The notes under the pieces were generated by a model. It saw only the letters and a program-made list of their open reading frames with translations. It ran no database searches and was not told where the DNA came from. From contig CM030367.1 in NCBI GenBank assembly GCA_017893485.1, forward strand, positions 145,441,767-145,505,766: a stretch of DNA of 64,000 bases, read 5' to 3'. The DNA comes from Hemerocallis citrina (taxonomy: Eukaryota; Streptophyta; Magnoliopsida; Asparagales; Asphodelaceae). How positions within the stretch are numbered: position 1 is the stretch's first letter; each line of letters begins with the position of its first letter. Positions 10,087 to 21,446 of the stretch are shown piece by piece. The position numbers and the translations under genes were made by a program.

Positions 10087-12908
10087 TGTAACCCCTGTTA
10101 CTTATTATTGTATTTTTGTTCATTTTTTAATTAAAATCCCTAGCTATTTTATTTTGTTTCTGATTTTATTTCTTTTCGTCCCTTTTAAATTGTATGTTGT
10201 TGTTTTTCTTATAACTCATTTTGCTTTGATTCAGCCTTTATATACTCATTAGATTGATCTACATATTGTTATTTACCTTGTTTATTGTCTAAACCTAATT
10301 CATGGCCTATTTGTTTAATATTGGACTGTTTTCTTCCTATTAGATACTACCCAGTTAAACCAAACCCGTTTTAACTCTATATAACCCTCTTAAACACACC
10401 CTAACCTTAATTACCAAAACCCAAATCTATCTCTCACCTACAGCCGTCACCCGCTCTCCCCTACCTCCCGTTCCTCTCTCTCCCCTCTGCTGCACCCAAC
10501 CCCCGTCCTAGCCCCGTCCTCCAGTTGCCCACCTCCTCGCCGGCAGCCCCTCCTCATCGTCCTCCTGTCCTCATTGTACCCATCACCGCTCTTGCTGTTT
10601 GCTGATGCCGTGTGCGTGTGAGACATGTGCACCGCACATGTTATCGTGGGTGTTGATTCTTGCTCTTATTCGTGCTGTCTCGTTCGTGCATTGGTGTTTA
10701 TTGTTCGGGATCTATTCCCGTTATTCTTTCAACGTCTTCGTCGTCGTTTTTAAACAAGTAGCTTGTATGTTAATTGCCTTCATACAAGTTAAATACCGTA
10801 AGTAGTTTTGCATGCATTTGTTGTCACTCTCACGATGATCATATATCTTGTTAGTTGATCCTTTCCTTCATCTCTTGATCATGAGGATTTTTCACAATAG
10901 TTGTCACCCGTTGCATAAAAACAAATTAGTTTAAACAGACATCTTGATTGTATGCTTGTTTGTGACAAACCGTATGATGTAGATGATTGTACATGGATGC
11001 TTGTTAGATGTATTATCTCATTTTAAACTGTTTATACACATGCCATGCTGATTTGAGTAACTTAGATACCATGTTTTGTATTACATCTTAGATTGGATCG
11101 TTTGCATTTAAATTGTTTGATGAAATGCATAAAAGAAGTTTTGTCTTACTGCTGCCCTATTTTTGTACAGTAATTTCGACCCTGTTAACATCAGTAAAAT
11201 AAATTAGTTTCTGAACATGATTTGTAGGCTTTATTTTCTAGTTTCCAGAAATTTTGACTGATCTAAATTATGATTTTCGATGCGTGAGTTATTGTTGTTT
11301 TACTGCAGTCATATCATAAATTTCAGATTCTGAATTATATGATTTCTGTATGAATTATTATTTTAAAACTAATATTAAAAGTAGAATTTGGACTTGATAT
11401 TTTTCTGAGTATGTTTAGTTATAACTGGGATCAACTCCTAATTTTTGCAGAATTATTTATTGACATTTATAACTCCTTTCATGCTTATGAAACCAACCAC
11501 ACAATTTCCAAACTGTATGATGTTCAGTAAAGAATTATGTTTTCAACCTGATTCTATTCATTTTTGATGAAATATTTGTGAATATGATTTGTAGCCTGAT
11601 TTTTCTATTTTACTACCCTTTTGATGGACCTGTATTTCGAATTGTATTCTACGAATTATCTCTGTTTTGGTACTGCTGTGTCTGAACTGTCAGATTCAAA
11701 GTTTTGTTGCATTACTCTGTTTTCCCAATTATATTGACTATACTATCTATAGTATAAATTTATGATATTTTATATGTTGAGACTAGATATGCTAAGAAAT
11801 CTTCCAAATTTTTCTCAGATTTAATTATGATTTTTGCAGTTTCTAGCTGAACATAAGTTCTGTATCAAACGCTATTTTAAACCCTGTTACTGTGGCTGAT
11901 GTATGACTTGTATATGTGCGTTGGATTCGACAGAGATTCCAGTTTTCAAATTTTTTGACGGATCTAGATTTGCAGTTCCGTAGCAACGAGAATCTTAGAT
12001 TTGGTGCGGTAGTGTCTTTCTGTTCAGAACTGAAAGTTTCATTGTTTCAACTGTTATAAGTTGTTTTGTCACCCGTTTGTATTCCCTATTCATCTTAGAC
12101 TTTTCCTCTATTCTTACCATGTTTTTAGCGCTGTTTGTGTTCATTCACACCTATTTAATAATAATGAAAAATAATCAAGCTGAGGTTTAAGGGAAAGATC
12201 TAGTAGTGGACAATATAGAAATGTGTATTCATAAGGGGGCATGAAGTGCTACCTAGATAGTAATGAACATTAGACATAAGAATAACTGTTTCACTGTCAC
12301 ATCCTGTAACTGTTACTATTGTCCCCTACTGTTATTGTTACTGTTATCGTTACTGTTTACCTACTGTTTCCTGTTATCTGTAGACTATCACCTACTGGTG
12401 CTTTTCTCCATGTTAGTACTTCCTGTTTTGTTTCATATTTTTTCCTTTCCATTTTTCTGCTTGTACTACTTGCGGCCCGGAACATGCAACTAATGGGCAT
12501 CATATATTCTTGTCTTCCTATTTTCTTGTAATTGTTATATGAGCAGGTTTTGGTGATCATTTGCCCACTGGAGTTGGTGAGCAAAAGTTTTGAGCTGCGC
12601 ATTGGGAATTCTTGCTTAATGTTTTGTTGAACTATTTTATTCATGCTACTGCATTGAGACTTGTATTGGGCTTGTAGTCCCGGAGTATTGTTTTGTTTTA
12701 GATCTTGTTTTTGTTTGGGATATTTATTATTGTTGAAAATAAATACTGTTCATTTATAATTGCTCATGCATGTGTGGTTGAGTATACTGCTATATTTACT
12801 ATTGTGCTGAGTCAAGTAAATCCTTACAGCTTATGGATGATTAAAACCATTCGCTGGGCTTGGTCGCGTACCGTATTTCGTATTCCTTTTGGGAAGCGGG
12901 GCATGACA
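10087..12908 (+). repeat. 5' LTR of the Tekay element
   Basis: The 2822-bp LTR runs from TGTAACCCC to GCATGACA and aligns along its length with 17875-21030. Relative to the 3' LTR it lacks a ~170-bp block after about 12231 and ~110 bp near 10580. The first block is also present in the LTR fragment at 35877-38060, so the 5' LTR has suffered a deletion. Length and divergence indicate an old insertion. Confidence 0.9.
10374..10390 (+). promoter_or_regulatory. TATA box of the Tekay 5' LTR
   Basis: The motif CTCTATATAACCC lies in U3 and is preserved at 18162-18174 in the 3' LTR. It is followed by a C-rich, CT-rich leader (CTCTCACC, TCCCCTACC). Likely core promoter by position and conservation; no transcript evidence. 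Confidence 0.5.
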
Positions 12909-12918
12909 AGGTTTTCGG

Positions 12919-12930
12919 TGGTATCAGAGC
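12919..12930 (+). other. Primer-binding site, initiator Met-tRNA type
   Basis: TGGTATCAGAGC lies 10 bases after the 5' LTR end. It is the complement of the 3' end of plant initiator methionine tRNA, the usual primer for Tekay-type and many other plant LTR elements. Confidence 0.85.
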
Positions 12931-13081
12931 CTCAAGTTTGGCTAATTTGTTAGTTTGACTAATACATTAGACAGGCTTGACTCATTCAGGATTTACTTAA
13001 CTGCCAACAAGCCATGCAATGCACGAAAAACTGATATTCAACTTGATCTGAATGCTAATTGTTTTGGGTTTTTTGCAGACT

Positions 13082-14279
13082 ATGGCTCGTGGGAATGTCT
13101 TCTCGCTCGCAATAAGACCATCCTGAGTTGGCAGTTGTTGCTCAGATGCAGCAAGAGCACAACGAACTGATTAAGGTCGCATTGGAGGCTGCAATCGGAA
13201 TGCTGTTCCGACCCCCGTTGTGCCTGCCCTGGTAGTTTTGCCCCCTCGTCCGGGTACCATTGCGGACTTCATGAGGCTTCACCCTGCTATGTTTGCTGGT
13301 ACTGAGGTTCCACTTGAGGCTGAGCAGTGGTTGATACGGATGGAGAGCCTGCTACAGGCAGCTAGGGTCGCTGATGTCGATCGTATGGATGTGGTATGCG
13401 TCCAGTTGGTGGATTTGGCCCACATCTGGTGGAGGGAAGAATCCGAGAGGCTAGAGCGACCTATTACTTGGGCCACTTTCGTTCAGAGCTTCCTTGAGAA
13501 AATCATCCCCCGCATAACCCAGGTAGAAATGGAGCATCAATTTCTTGCCCTGAAGCAGGTTGGTTAGTTGGTTGTCTGGTTGATTTATTAGTTCCGTGTT
13601 TTGAGATTTTGTTAAATATTATATATGTAGTATTGTAACACCAAGTTTTTCTTGGGACAGGGCACTATGTTCGAGGACGAGTACACTGTGGAGTTCAGCA
13701 GGCTTAGCCACTTCGCTACCACCTTGGTGGCGAATGAGGAGGATCGTGCTCGGAGGTTCCTTTTGGGTCTTGATCAGGTGATTTAGTTGCACTTGGCCGC
13801 CCATCGTCTCCATACCTATACGGATACCTTGGAGGCTGCGCGAGCGACAGAGCAGACTTGAGCTCGGGAGACCCCTTCTCAGCGAGTTGTGTAGTACCCC
13901 ACTGCTGTTGCTGCCAGGCCCACTGGAGGCCCGATCAGGTTGCCATCTCCGGTCCTTGCCGTCAGGACAGCTCCTTACTATCCTGCTCCTCCATGGAGGG
14001 ATGTTGTTTGCAAATTTTGCCAGACCCCTGGGCACTTGCGCAAGGATTGCTAGAAGGCCAACCGCCGGTGTCTCGGTTGTGGTGCTACCAACCACTTGGT
14101 TCGAGATTGTCCTCGAAGGAGGCACGACCAGGCTGCAATCGCGCCAGTCCGTAGTCATGTCAGGTCGCCACTTCCCCCTCAGCGTCATATCATCGGTCTG
14201 AGGACCGCTACTATAGGGAGAGGTCAGACTTTCAACTTGACAGCGGAGGAAGCTGAGACTGCGGAAGAAGTTATTGTAG
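13082..14279 (+). pseudogene. Tekay gag (capsid and nucleocapsid) with an in-frame intron
   Basis: The ATG at 13082 follows TTTTTTGCAG. A short out-of-frame stretch at about 13125-13195 reflects compensating indels. Capsid sequence (ADFMRLHPAMFAG, WLIRMESLL, WWREESERL) runs to 13558, is interrupted by a candidate 102-bp intron (13559-13660) and continues in the same frame with GTMFEDEYTVEFSRL. Two CCHC knuckles follow at 14009-14050 (CKFCQTPGHLRKDC) and 14069-14110 (CLRCGATNHLVRDC), both perfect CX2CX4HX4C. In-frame stops at about 13784, 13859, 13890 and 14051 make it a pseudogene. The frame continues directly into protease across a second intron. Confidence 0.85.
13559..13660 (+). other. Candidate spliceosomal intron in gag (phase 0)
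   Basis: The 102-bp segment begins GTTGGT and ends TTGGGACAG, is T-rich, and contains stops. Removing it joins ...FLALKQ to GTMFEDEY... in the same frame. That is the uninterrupted order expected of plant Tekay gag proteins (a ...LKQG..v.EYE..FSRLSRFA-like block). An unspliced message would stop at 13565-13567. Confidence 0.7.
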
Positions 14280-14439
14280 GTATTCTTTTGTGTTTTTCTT
14301 TTGTTATTCTGTTATTTCTTCCTTATTTTATTTATTTCTTTTGCATCTTTCTTTCATGTTGTCTTTCCTGCACCATTTTCCAAATTTCTTGGTTATCTTT
14401 CATCTGTTCATCTTTTTCCTTGTTTTGACTCTATCTTAG
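14280..14439 (+). other. Candidate spliceosomal intron in protease (phase 1)
   Basis: The 160-bp, strongly pyrimidine-rich segment starts GTATTC and ends CTATCTTAG. A branch-point-like TTGAC lies ~12 bases before the acceptor. Splicing joins ...EEVIVG to VILVHSFPAHVLF..., the expected continuous start of a Tekay protease, with glycine split after its first base. Reading frame is preserved on both sides. Confidence 0.7.
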
Positions 14440-14850
14440 GTGTCATTCTTGTTCATTCTTTTCCTGCTCATGTTCTTTTTTATTCTGGGGCAATCCATTC
14501 CTTCGTCTCCTCCCGCTTTGTAGATCAGCAACAGTTGGAGTACAGTGCTTTGCCGGTAGCTTGGAACATCACTACAGGTGGCGGTGTTGTCGTCTGTTCC
14601 CGAGAGTGCAAGTAGAGTCCCGTGGTGATTGGAGGTGCAGATTTCAGATCAGATCTGATTGTGATCAGCAGTTCAGGGTTTGATGTGATTCTCATCATGG
14701 ATTGGCTGGGTGAGACCCACGCGATCACTGATTTCCGAGCGAAGAAGGTTGTTTTCAGGATGCCAGGCCATGCGGAGTTTGACTTCCATGCTGGGGAGTT
14801 ACCCCTTGGGCGTGGTCAGGAAGTGGTTGTCAATGCAGGTTGTGCAATGG
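14440..14850 (+). pseudogene. Tekay protease
   Basis: After the second intron the frame reads VILVHSFPAHVLFYSGAI, matching the retropepsin start (VLFDSGAtHSF in functional relatives), then SSRFVDQQQLEYS. A stop lies at 14613, and the frame continues as [30 protein letters not shown], the second conserved protease block. The catalytic aspartate of the D-S-G motif is replaced by tyrosine (FYSG), so the enzyme could not work. Confidence 0.8.
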
Positions 14851-14879
14851 AGTTGCACTCAGGCTGTGAGGCTGCGCCT

Positions 14880-17760
14880 CTTAAAGTGCGAGAATTTCTG
14901 GATGTGTTTCCAGGGGAGTTGCCTAGAATACCACTGGATATGGAAGTGGAACTCGGTATTGAGGTTCAGCCAGGTACTACACCGATATCGAAGAGTGCCT
15001 ACTGGATAGCACCAGTTGAGCTAGCAGAGCTGAAGGTGCAAGTCCAAGGATTGCTGAAGCTGGGTTTCATCAGGCCCAGTGTTTACCCATGGTGCACTCC
15101 TGTTTTGTTTGTCAGTAAGAAGGACGAGAGTCATCGACTGTGCGTGGATTACCGTGAACTGAACAGTGTTACAGTGAAGAACCGGTATCCATGACCCAGG
15201 ATCAATGACTTGTTTGATCAACTGGGTGGAGCTGTCGTCTTTTCGAAGTTGGACCTTCGCTCTAGTTATCATCAAGTGAAGGTGATGGCAGCTGATGTGC
15301 AGAAGACTGCGTTTAGGACTAGATATGGGCACTATGAGTTCTTAGTGATGCCTTTCGGAGTCACGAATGCGCCAGTAATGTTCATGAGTCTGATGAACAG
15401 AGTTTTCTCTCCATTTTTGGATAGATTCGTGGTGGTCTTCATAGATGACATTCTGGTGTATTCTCGGAACTGGAAGGATCATACTGATCATCTGAGGTTG
15501 GTTCTGAAAACCTTGAGGGAGAATCAGCTCAAAGGGAAACTCAGCAAGTGTGAGTTCTGGCTTGATCGAGTTACCTTTTTGGGGCACATTATCTCTGGCA
15601 ATGATATCTCTGTTGATCCATCCAAGATTGCTGCAGTGAAGGATTGACCTGTCCCTAAGTCTGTTTTAGAGGTGAGAAGTTTCCTTGGTTTGGTTGGGAA
15701 TTATCGGAAGTTCGTCCAAGACTTTTCGAAGATTGCTAGGCCATTGACTAAGCTTACAGGTAAGGATCAGAAGTTCGTCTAGGATGGAGCTTGTAGTGGA
15801 GCTTTTGCAGAGTTAAAGAGCCGGTTGATGTTAGTGCTAGTGTTGACTATTCCGGAAGGTTTAGGTGGTTTTGTGTTTCACGGTGATGCTTCTGGCAAGG
15901 GCCTAGGTGCAGTGTTGATGCGGAAAGGCCGAGTTGTTTCTTATGCATCCAGACGGTTGAGGCCGCACGAGAAGAACTACCCTATCCATAATTTGGAGTT
16001 GGCTGCGGTGATCTTTGCTTTGAAGTTATGGAGGCACTATCTACTTGGTGACCGAGTGAAAACCTTTACTGACCACAAAAGTCTTAATTATGTCTTCACT
16101 CAGAAGGAACTGAACATGAGGCAGAGGCACTGGTTGGAGTTGATTGCTGACTATGACATCAGTTTGCAATACCACCCTGGTAAAATGAACTTGGTGCTAG
16201 ATGCTTTGAATAGGAGACCAATCGCCATGTTCCTGACTCAGTAGAGAGAGCTCGTTGAGCAGATGAGGAGGTTGGATTTGGATGTGAACTTGTCAGGTTC
16301 TGATCGGAGTTGCATGATGCTTCAGTTGCAGTTGTCTCTTTTCGAGCAGATTAAAGAAGCTCAGACAGGTGATGAGCAATTGCAAGGGATAAGAGCCAAA
16401 GTGGAAGCAAGTACGAGGACTGATATGGTTGTTCACTCAGATAGATCGCTTCGTTTTGGGTCCAGATTCTGTGTTCCGAATGGTGAGGTTCGTCAGAAGT
16501 TGCTTGAGGAAGCCCACCAGTCGTCGTACTCTATTCATTCTGGAGGTACTAAGATGTATCGGGACTTGAAGCTTCACTTTTGGTGGCATGGTATGAAGAC
16601 GGCCATGGCGAGAATTGTGTCGCAGTGCTTGATCTGCCAGCAGGTGAAGGCAGAGCATCAGAGGACCGCCGGACTTCTTCAGCCTCTTTCCATTCCGGAG
16701 TGGAAGTGTGAGCATATCACCATGGATTTTGTGACCGCTTTGCTGAGGAGTCCCAAGGGTCACAACGCCATTTGGGTGATTGTGGACAGGTTGACGAAGA
16801 GTGCTCACTTCATTCCCTTCAGAGTCGAATAGTCTACTGAGAGCCTAACTGAGAAGTACATGCAAGAGATCGTCAGACTTCATGGGGTTCCAGTCAGTAT
16901 TGTATCCAACAGGGATACGAGGTTCAGGTCTCAGTTCTGGGAGAGTCTTCAGAGTAGTCTAGGGAGTAAGTTGAAGTACAGTACAACTTTTCACCCTCAG
17001 ACCGATGGACAGTCAGAGAGGACCATCCAGACTCTAGGCAACATGTTGAGGTCCTGTGTGCTGCAATTTTGAGGTTCTTGGGATGACCACTTGCATCTTG
17101 TAGAGTTCTCATACAATAACAGCTTTCAGACCAGTCTTAAAGCTACTCCGTTCGAAGAACTCTATGGTCGAAAGTGCAGGTCGTCAGTGTGTTGGGATGA
17201 CATTGGCGAGAGGAAGTTGTTAGGTCCGGAGTTGATCACCAGGACGGTGGATGCTGTGACTCTGATTAGGAAGCATCTTCATGTTGCGCAAGATAGGCAG
17301 AAGAGATGGGCTGATGTCCATCAGAGATCTTTGGAGTTTGAGGTGGGAGACCATGTTTTCCTTAAGGTATTGCCATGGCAAGGTGTCATTCGTTTTGGGG
17401 GCAGAGGCATGTTGAGCCCTAGGTTCATCGGACAGTTTCACATCGTGGAACGAGTAGGTAAGGTGGCCTATCGTCTTGCATTGCCACTGGCTTTATCTGG
17501 AGTGCACGACGTCTTCCATATCTTGCAACTGAGGAAGTATATCCGTGATAAGAGCCACGTGATTGACTACTTGGAGTTATCCGTGAGGCCGAATCTGTCT
17601 TGTAAAATTCTGCCAGTTGCTATTTTGGACTGGCGGGAGAAGGTATTGAAGAACAAGGAGATCAAGCTGGTTGATTTTCTTAGAATCCTCACTCACCGGG
17701 TGACTCAACTTGGGAGCTGGAGGAGGATATTCAGCGGAGGTTTCCTCGTTTGTTTGTATA
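14880..17760 (+). pseudogene. Tekay pol: RT, RNase H, integrase, GPY module, chromodomain
   Basis: RT spans about 14880-15640: the primer grip region [21 protein letters not shown] and the catalytic FIDDILVYS at about 15438-15464. RNase H spans about 15820-16230, with [22 protein letters not shown] and FTDHKSL. Integrase spans about 16460-17090. Its zinc-finger end CLICQQVKAEHQ is followed by D at 16725 and E at 17016, but the second catalytic position reads SNRD instead of SDRD, with N at 16908. The spacing N-X35-E is otherwise canonical. The GPY-type block SPRFIGQFHIVERVGKVAYRL lies at about 17414-17475. The chromodomain begins PVAILDWREKVL at about 17614, and its end (TWELEEDIQRRFP) lies in a shifted frame near 17710-17750. 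In-frame stops occur at 15193, 15645, 15780, 16222, 16830 and 17070. Confidence 0.9.
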
Positions 17761-17874
17761 GTTCTTGTTTTGTTGTTTTGCTTTTGTTTTTATTTTCATT
17801 TCTTTTTGGGGTTACCCTATGTACTTCTTGTTGAACTTCGAGGAAGAAATTCTTCTTGTTATGTGGGTAAGATT

Positions 17875-20800
17875 TGTAACCCCTGTGACTTATTATTATA
17901 CTTTTGTTTACTTTTCAATTAAAATCCTTGGTTATTTTATTTTGTTTCTGATTTTATTTCGTTTCGTCCCTTTTGAAATGTATGTTGTTGTTCTCCTTAT
18001 AACTCATTTTGTTTTGATTCAGCCTTTATATCCTCATTTGATTGATCTACATATTGTTCTTGACTTTTTTTATTGTCTAAACCTAATTCATGGCCTATTT
18101 GTTTAATATTGCACTCTTTTCTTCATATTGGATACTACCCAGTTAACCCAGACCCCCTTTGACTCTATATAACCCTCTTAAACACACCTTAACCCCAATT
18201 ACCAAAACCCTAATCTATCTCTCTCTCACCTACAGCCGTCACCCTCTCTCCCTACCTCCCGTTCCTCTCTCTCCCCTCTGCTGCACCCAACCCCCGTCCT
18301 AGCCCCGTCCTCCAGTCGCCCACCTCCTCATCGGTAGCCCCTCCTCATCGTCATCCCATCCTCACTGTACCCATCACCGCGCATCCCCAGTGTTCCCCCG
18401 ATCCCCGATACCCTATCCTCGCTCGAGCCGCGCCGCTCACCGCTGTCACAATCGTCCCCCGTCGACACCCTTGCTGTACTGCGTCGCCATCATCACCTGC
18501 TGCCGCCGCTCTTGCTGTTTGCTGATGTCGTATGCGTGTGAGAGACGTGCACCGCACGTATTATCGTGGGTGTTGATTCTTGCTCTTATTCGTGTTATCT
18601 CGTTCGTGCGTTGGTTTTCATTGTTCGGGATCCGTTCCCGTTATTTTTTCATCGTCTTCGTCGTCATTATTCAGGCAAGTAGCCTGTATGTTAATTGCCT
18701 TCATACAAGTTAAATACCATAAGTAGTCTTGCATGCGTTTGTTGTCACTCTCATGATGATCATATATCTTATTAGTTGATCCGTTCCTTCATCTCTTGAT
18801 CGTGAGTATTTCACAGTTGTTGTCACCCGTTGCATGAAACAAATTAGTTTAGACGGACATCTTGATTGTTTGCTTATTTGGGACATAAGGTATGATGTAG
18901 ATGATTGTACATGGATGCTTGTTAAATGTATTATCTTATTTTAAACTGTTTATACACATGCCATGCTGATTTGAGTAACCTTGATACCATGTTTTGTATT
19001 ACATCTTAGATTGGATCGTTTGTAATTAAATTGTTTGATGAAATGCATAAAAGAAGTTTTGCCTTACTGCTGCCCTATTTTTGTACAGTAATTTCGACCC
19101 TGTTAACATCAGTAAAATAAATTAGTTTCTGAACATGATTTGTAGGCTTTGTTTTCGAGTGTTCAGAACTTTCGACAGATCTGAATTCAATTTTTCGATG
19201 CATGAGTTATTGTTATTTTACTGCAGTCATATCATAAATTTCAGATTCTGAATTATATGATTTGTGTATGAATTATTATTTTAAAACTGATATTAAAAGT
19301 AGAATTTGGACTTGAAATTTTTCTGGGTATGTTTAGTTTTGACTGATCAACTCCTAATTTTTGCAGAATTATTTAATGACTTTTAGAACTCCTTTCATGC
19401 TTATGAAACCAACAACACAATTTCCAAAGTGCATGTTGTTCAGTAAAGAATTATGTTTTCAACCTGATTATATTCATGTTTTATGAAAACTTTGTGAATA
19501 TGAATTGTAGCCTGATTTGTCTATCTTACTAACCTTTTGATGGATCTAGATTTCAAATTGTATTCTACGAATTATCTCTGTTTTGGTACTGCTGTGTCTG
19601 AACTTTCAAATTCGAAGTTTTGTTGCATTACTCTGTTTCCCAATTATATTGACTATATTATCTGTAGTACAAATTCATGATATTTTATATGTTGAGACTA
19701 GATATGCTAGGGAATCTTCCAGATTTTTCTCAGATTTAAATATGTTGTTTTAAAACCTTTTTCATGCTTATAAACAAAATTTTGCATTTTCTAGCTGAAC
19801 ATAAGTTCTGTATTAAACGTTGTTTTAAACCCTATTACTGTGGCTGATGTATGACTTGTATATGTGCGCTAGATTCGGTAGAGAGTCTAGTTTACAATTT
19901 TCTGACGGATCTAGATTTGCAGTTCTGTAGCAACGGGAATCTCACGTTTTGTGCGGTAGTGTCTTCTGTCTAGAACTGAAAGTTTTGTTGTTTCAACTGT
20001 TATAAGTTGTTTTGTCACCCGTTTGTGTTCCCTATTCATCTTAGACCTGTACTTTGTTCTTACCATGTCTTTAGCCTAGTTGTGTTCGTTCACACCTGTT
20101 TTATAATAATGAAAAATAATCAAGTCAGGATTTAAGGGAAAGATCTAGTAGTGGACAATATAGAAATGTGTATTCAGAGACTCGTTTTTCCCAATTGTTT
20201 ACTGTGGTACCAACTATTTTTCTCTGGATGCATCAGGACATGATCCATGACATCGTTATTGTTTGTTGTTAGTGTTTGTCTGAATATACGGCCCTATAGG
20301 TTCCACTACGAAATCTTAAAACGAAACTGTTTGATGTAGCAACCATGTGGTATAATTTGGGACGCATGAAGTGTACCTAGATAGTTTTGAACATTAGACA
20401 TAAGAATAACTGTTTCACTGTCATATCCTGTTACTGTTACTGTTGTCCCCTACTGTTACTATTACTGTTACCGTTACTGTTTACCTACTGTTTCCTATTA
20501 TCTGTAGACTGTCACCTACTATTGCTTTTCTCCATGTCAGTACTTCCTGTTTTGTTTCATATTTTCCCTTTCCATTTTTCTGCTTGTACTACTTGCGGCT
20601 CGGAACATGCAACTAACGGGCATCATGTATTCCTGTCTTCCTATTTTATTGTAATTATTATATGAGCAAGATTTGGTGATCATTTGCCTGCTGGAGTTGG
20701 TGAGCAATAGTTTTGAGCTGCGATTGGGAATTCTTGCTTAATGTTTTGTTGAACTATTTTATTCATGCTACTGCATTGAGACTTGTATTGGGCTTGTAGT

Positions 20801-21030
20801 CCCAGAGTATTGTTTTATTTCAGATCTGGTATTTGTTTGGGATATTTATTATTGTTGCAAATAAATACTGTTGATTTATAATTGTTCATGCATGTGTGGT
20901 TGAGTATACTGCTATATTTACTGTTGTGCTGAGTCAAGTAGATCTTTACAGCTTATGGATGGTGAAAACCATTTGTTGGGCTTAGTCGCGTACCGTATTC
21001 CGTATTCCTTTTGGGAAGCGGGGCGTGACT
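17875..21030 (+). repeat. 3' LTR of the Tekay element
   Basis: The 3156-bp LTR runs from TGTAACCCC to GCGTGACT and aligns with 10087-12908. It retains the block at about 20177-20345 that the 5' LTR has lost. The TATA motif at 18162-18174 is conserved. Small C-rich open frames in it are not conserved between LTR copies and are not called. Confidence 0.9.
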
Positions 21031-21425
21031 GAAATTGTGTTCTCTGGTTCGCTTGAAGTTCCGAACGGGAGGCCTCAGATCAGGCATGCCTCTCATCCAA
21101 CCTAATTCGCAGGTCGATTTCTTGTTGCTTATTACTGTTTGATCTGGAGGAGATCTCTAGACCCCCGTGGGCCTCGTAAGGCCATCGAATCAGTTGAAGC
21201 ATATGGACTGAGATGCGGTCGTACTGAGGATGTTGTTCATGTTGGGAGCCCCCCGGTGCCCCTTCGTTGGAAGGAGCGTGATTAGGCTGGCGGGGCGACT
21301 GTTGAGGAGGAATCTGATCTTACATAGGAGGAACTAGTTGACAAAGAGAGTTAGTGCGACGGCTGGAGGCCGCCCTTTTACCTCTTAGTTTTGGTGGCAT
21401 GACGATAAGTCTTACTTGTATAGTT
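21031..21425 (-). pseudogene. 5' leader and start of gag of copy A
   Basis: On the minus strand the leader follows the PBS, and the gag ATG at 21400 begins MPPKLRG. The first residues and the following Ser/Pro/Gln-rich stretch resemble copy B (ATG near 35730) and the gag start of element C (MAPKARR, 47622). The frame is cut by the Tekay insertion at 21030. Confidence 0.65.
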
Positions 21426-21443
21426 TTCCCACAGACGGTGCCA
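21426..21443 (-). other. Primer-binding site of copy A (Tat type)
   Basis: Minus strand TGGCACCGTCTGTGGGAA begins four bases after the LTR end. It corresponds to TGGCGCCATCTGTGGGAA at 47541 in element C and to degenerate forms at 28451 and 35689. It is complementary to a tRNA 3' end of the GGCGCCA type; which tRNA cannot be fixed from here. Confidence 0.75.
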
Positions 21444-21446
21444 ATC

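Larger units (their letters stand above)
10087..21030 (+). mobile_element. Full-length Tekay-type chromovirus (Ty3/gypsy LTR retrotransposon)
   Basis: The two LTRs (10087-12908 and 17875-21030) begin TGTAACCCC and end TGACA/TGACT. The flanks GAAAA (10082-10086) and GAAAT (21031-21035) are a near-perfect 5-bp target-site duplication. Inside are a Met-tRNA primer-binding site, gag with two CCHC knuckles, protease, RT, RNase H, integrase with a GPY-type module and a chromodomain, in the order expected of chromoviruses. Stops, frameshifts, a protease D-to-Y change and an integrase D-to-N change show it is dead. It is inserted into the gag of copy A, whose halves lie at 8870-10086 and 21031-21400. 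Confidence 0.9.

Noticed and set aside
10447..10632. C-rich open frame in the Tekay LTR, antisense
   Set aside because: Not conserved in the 3' LTR or the third LTR copy.
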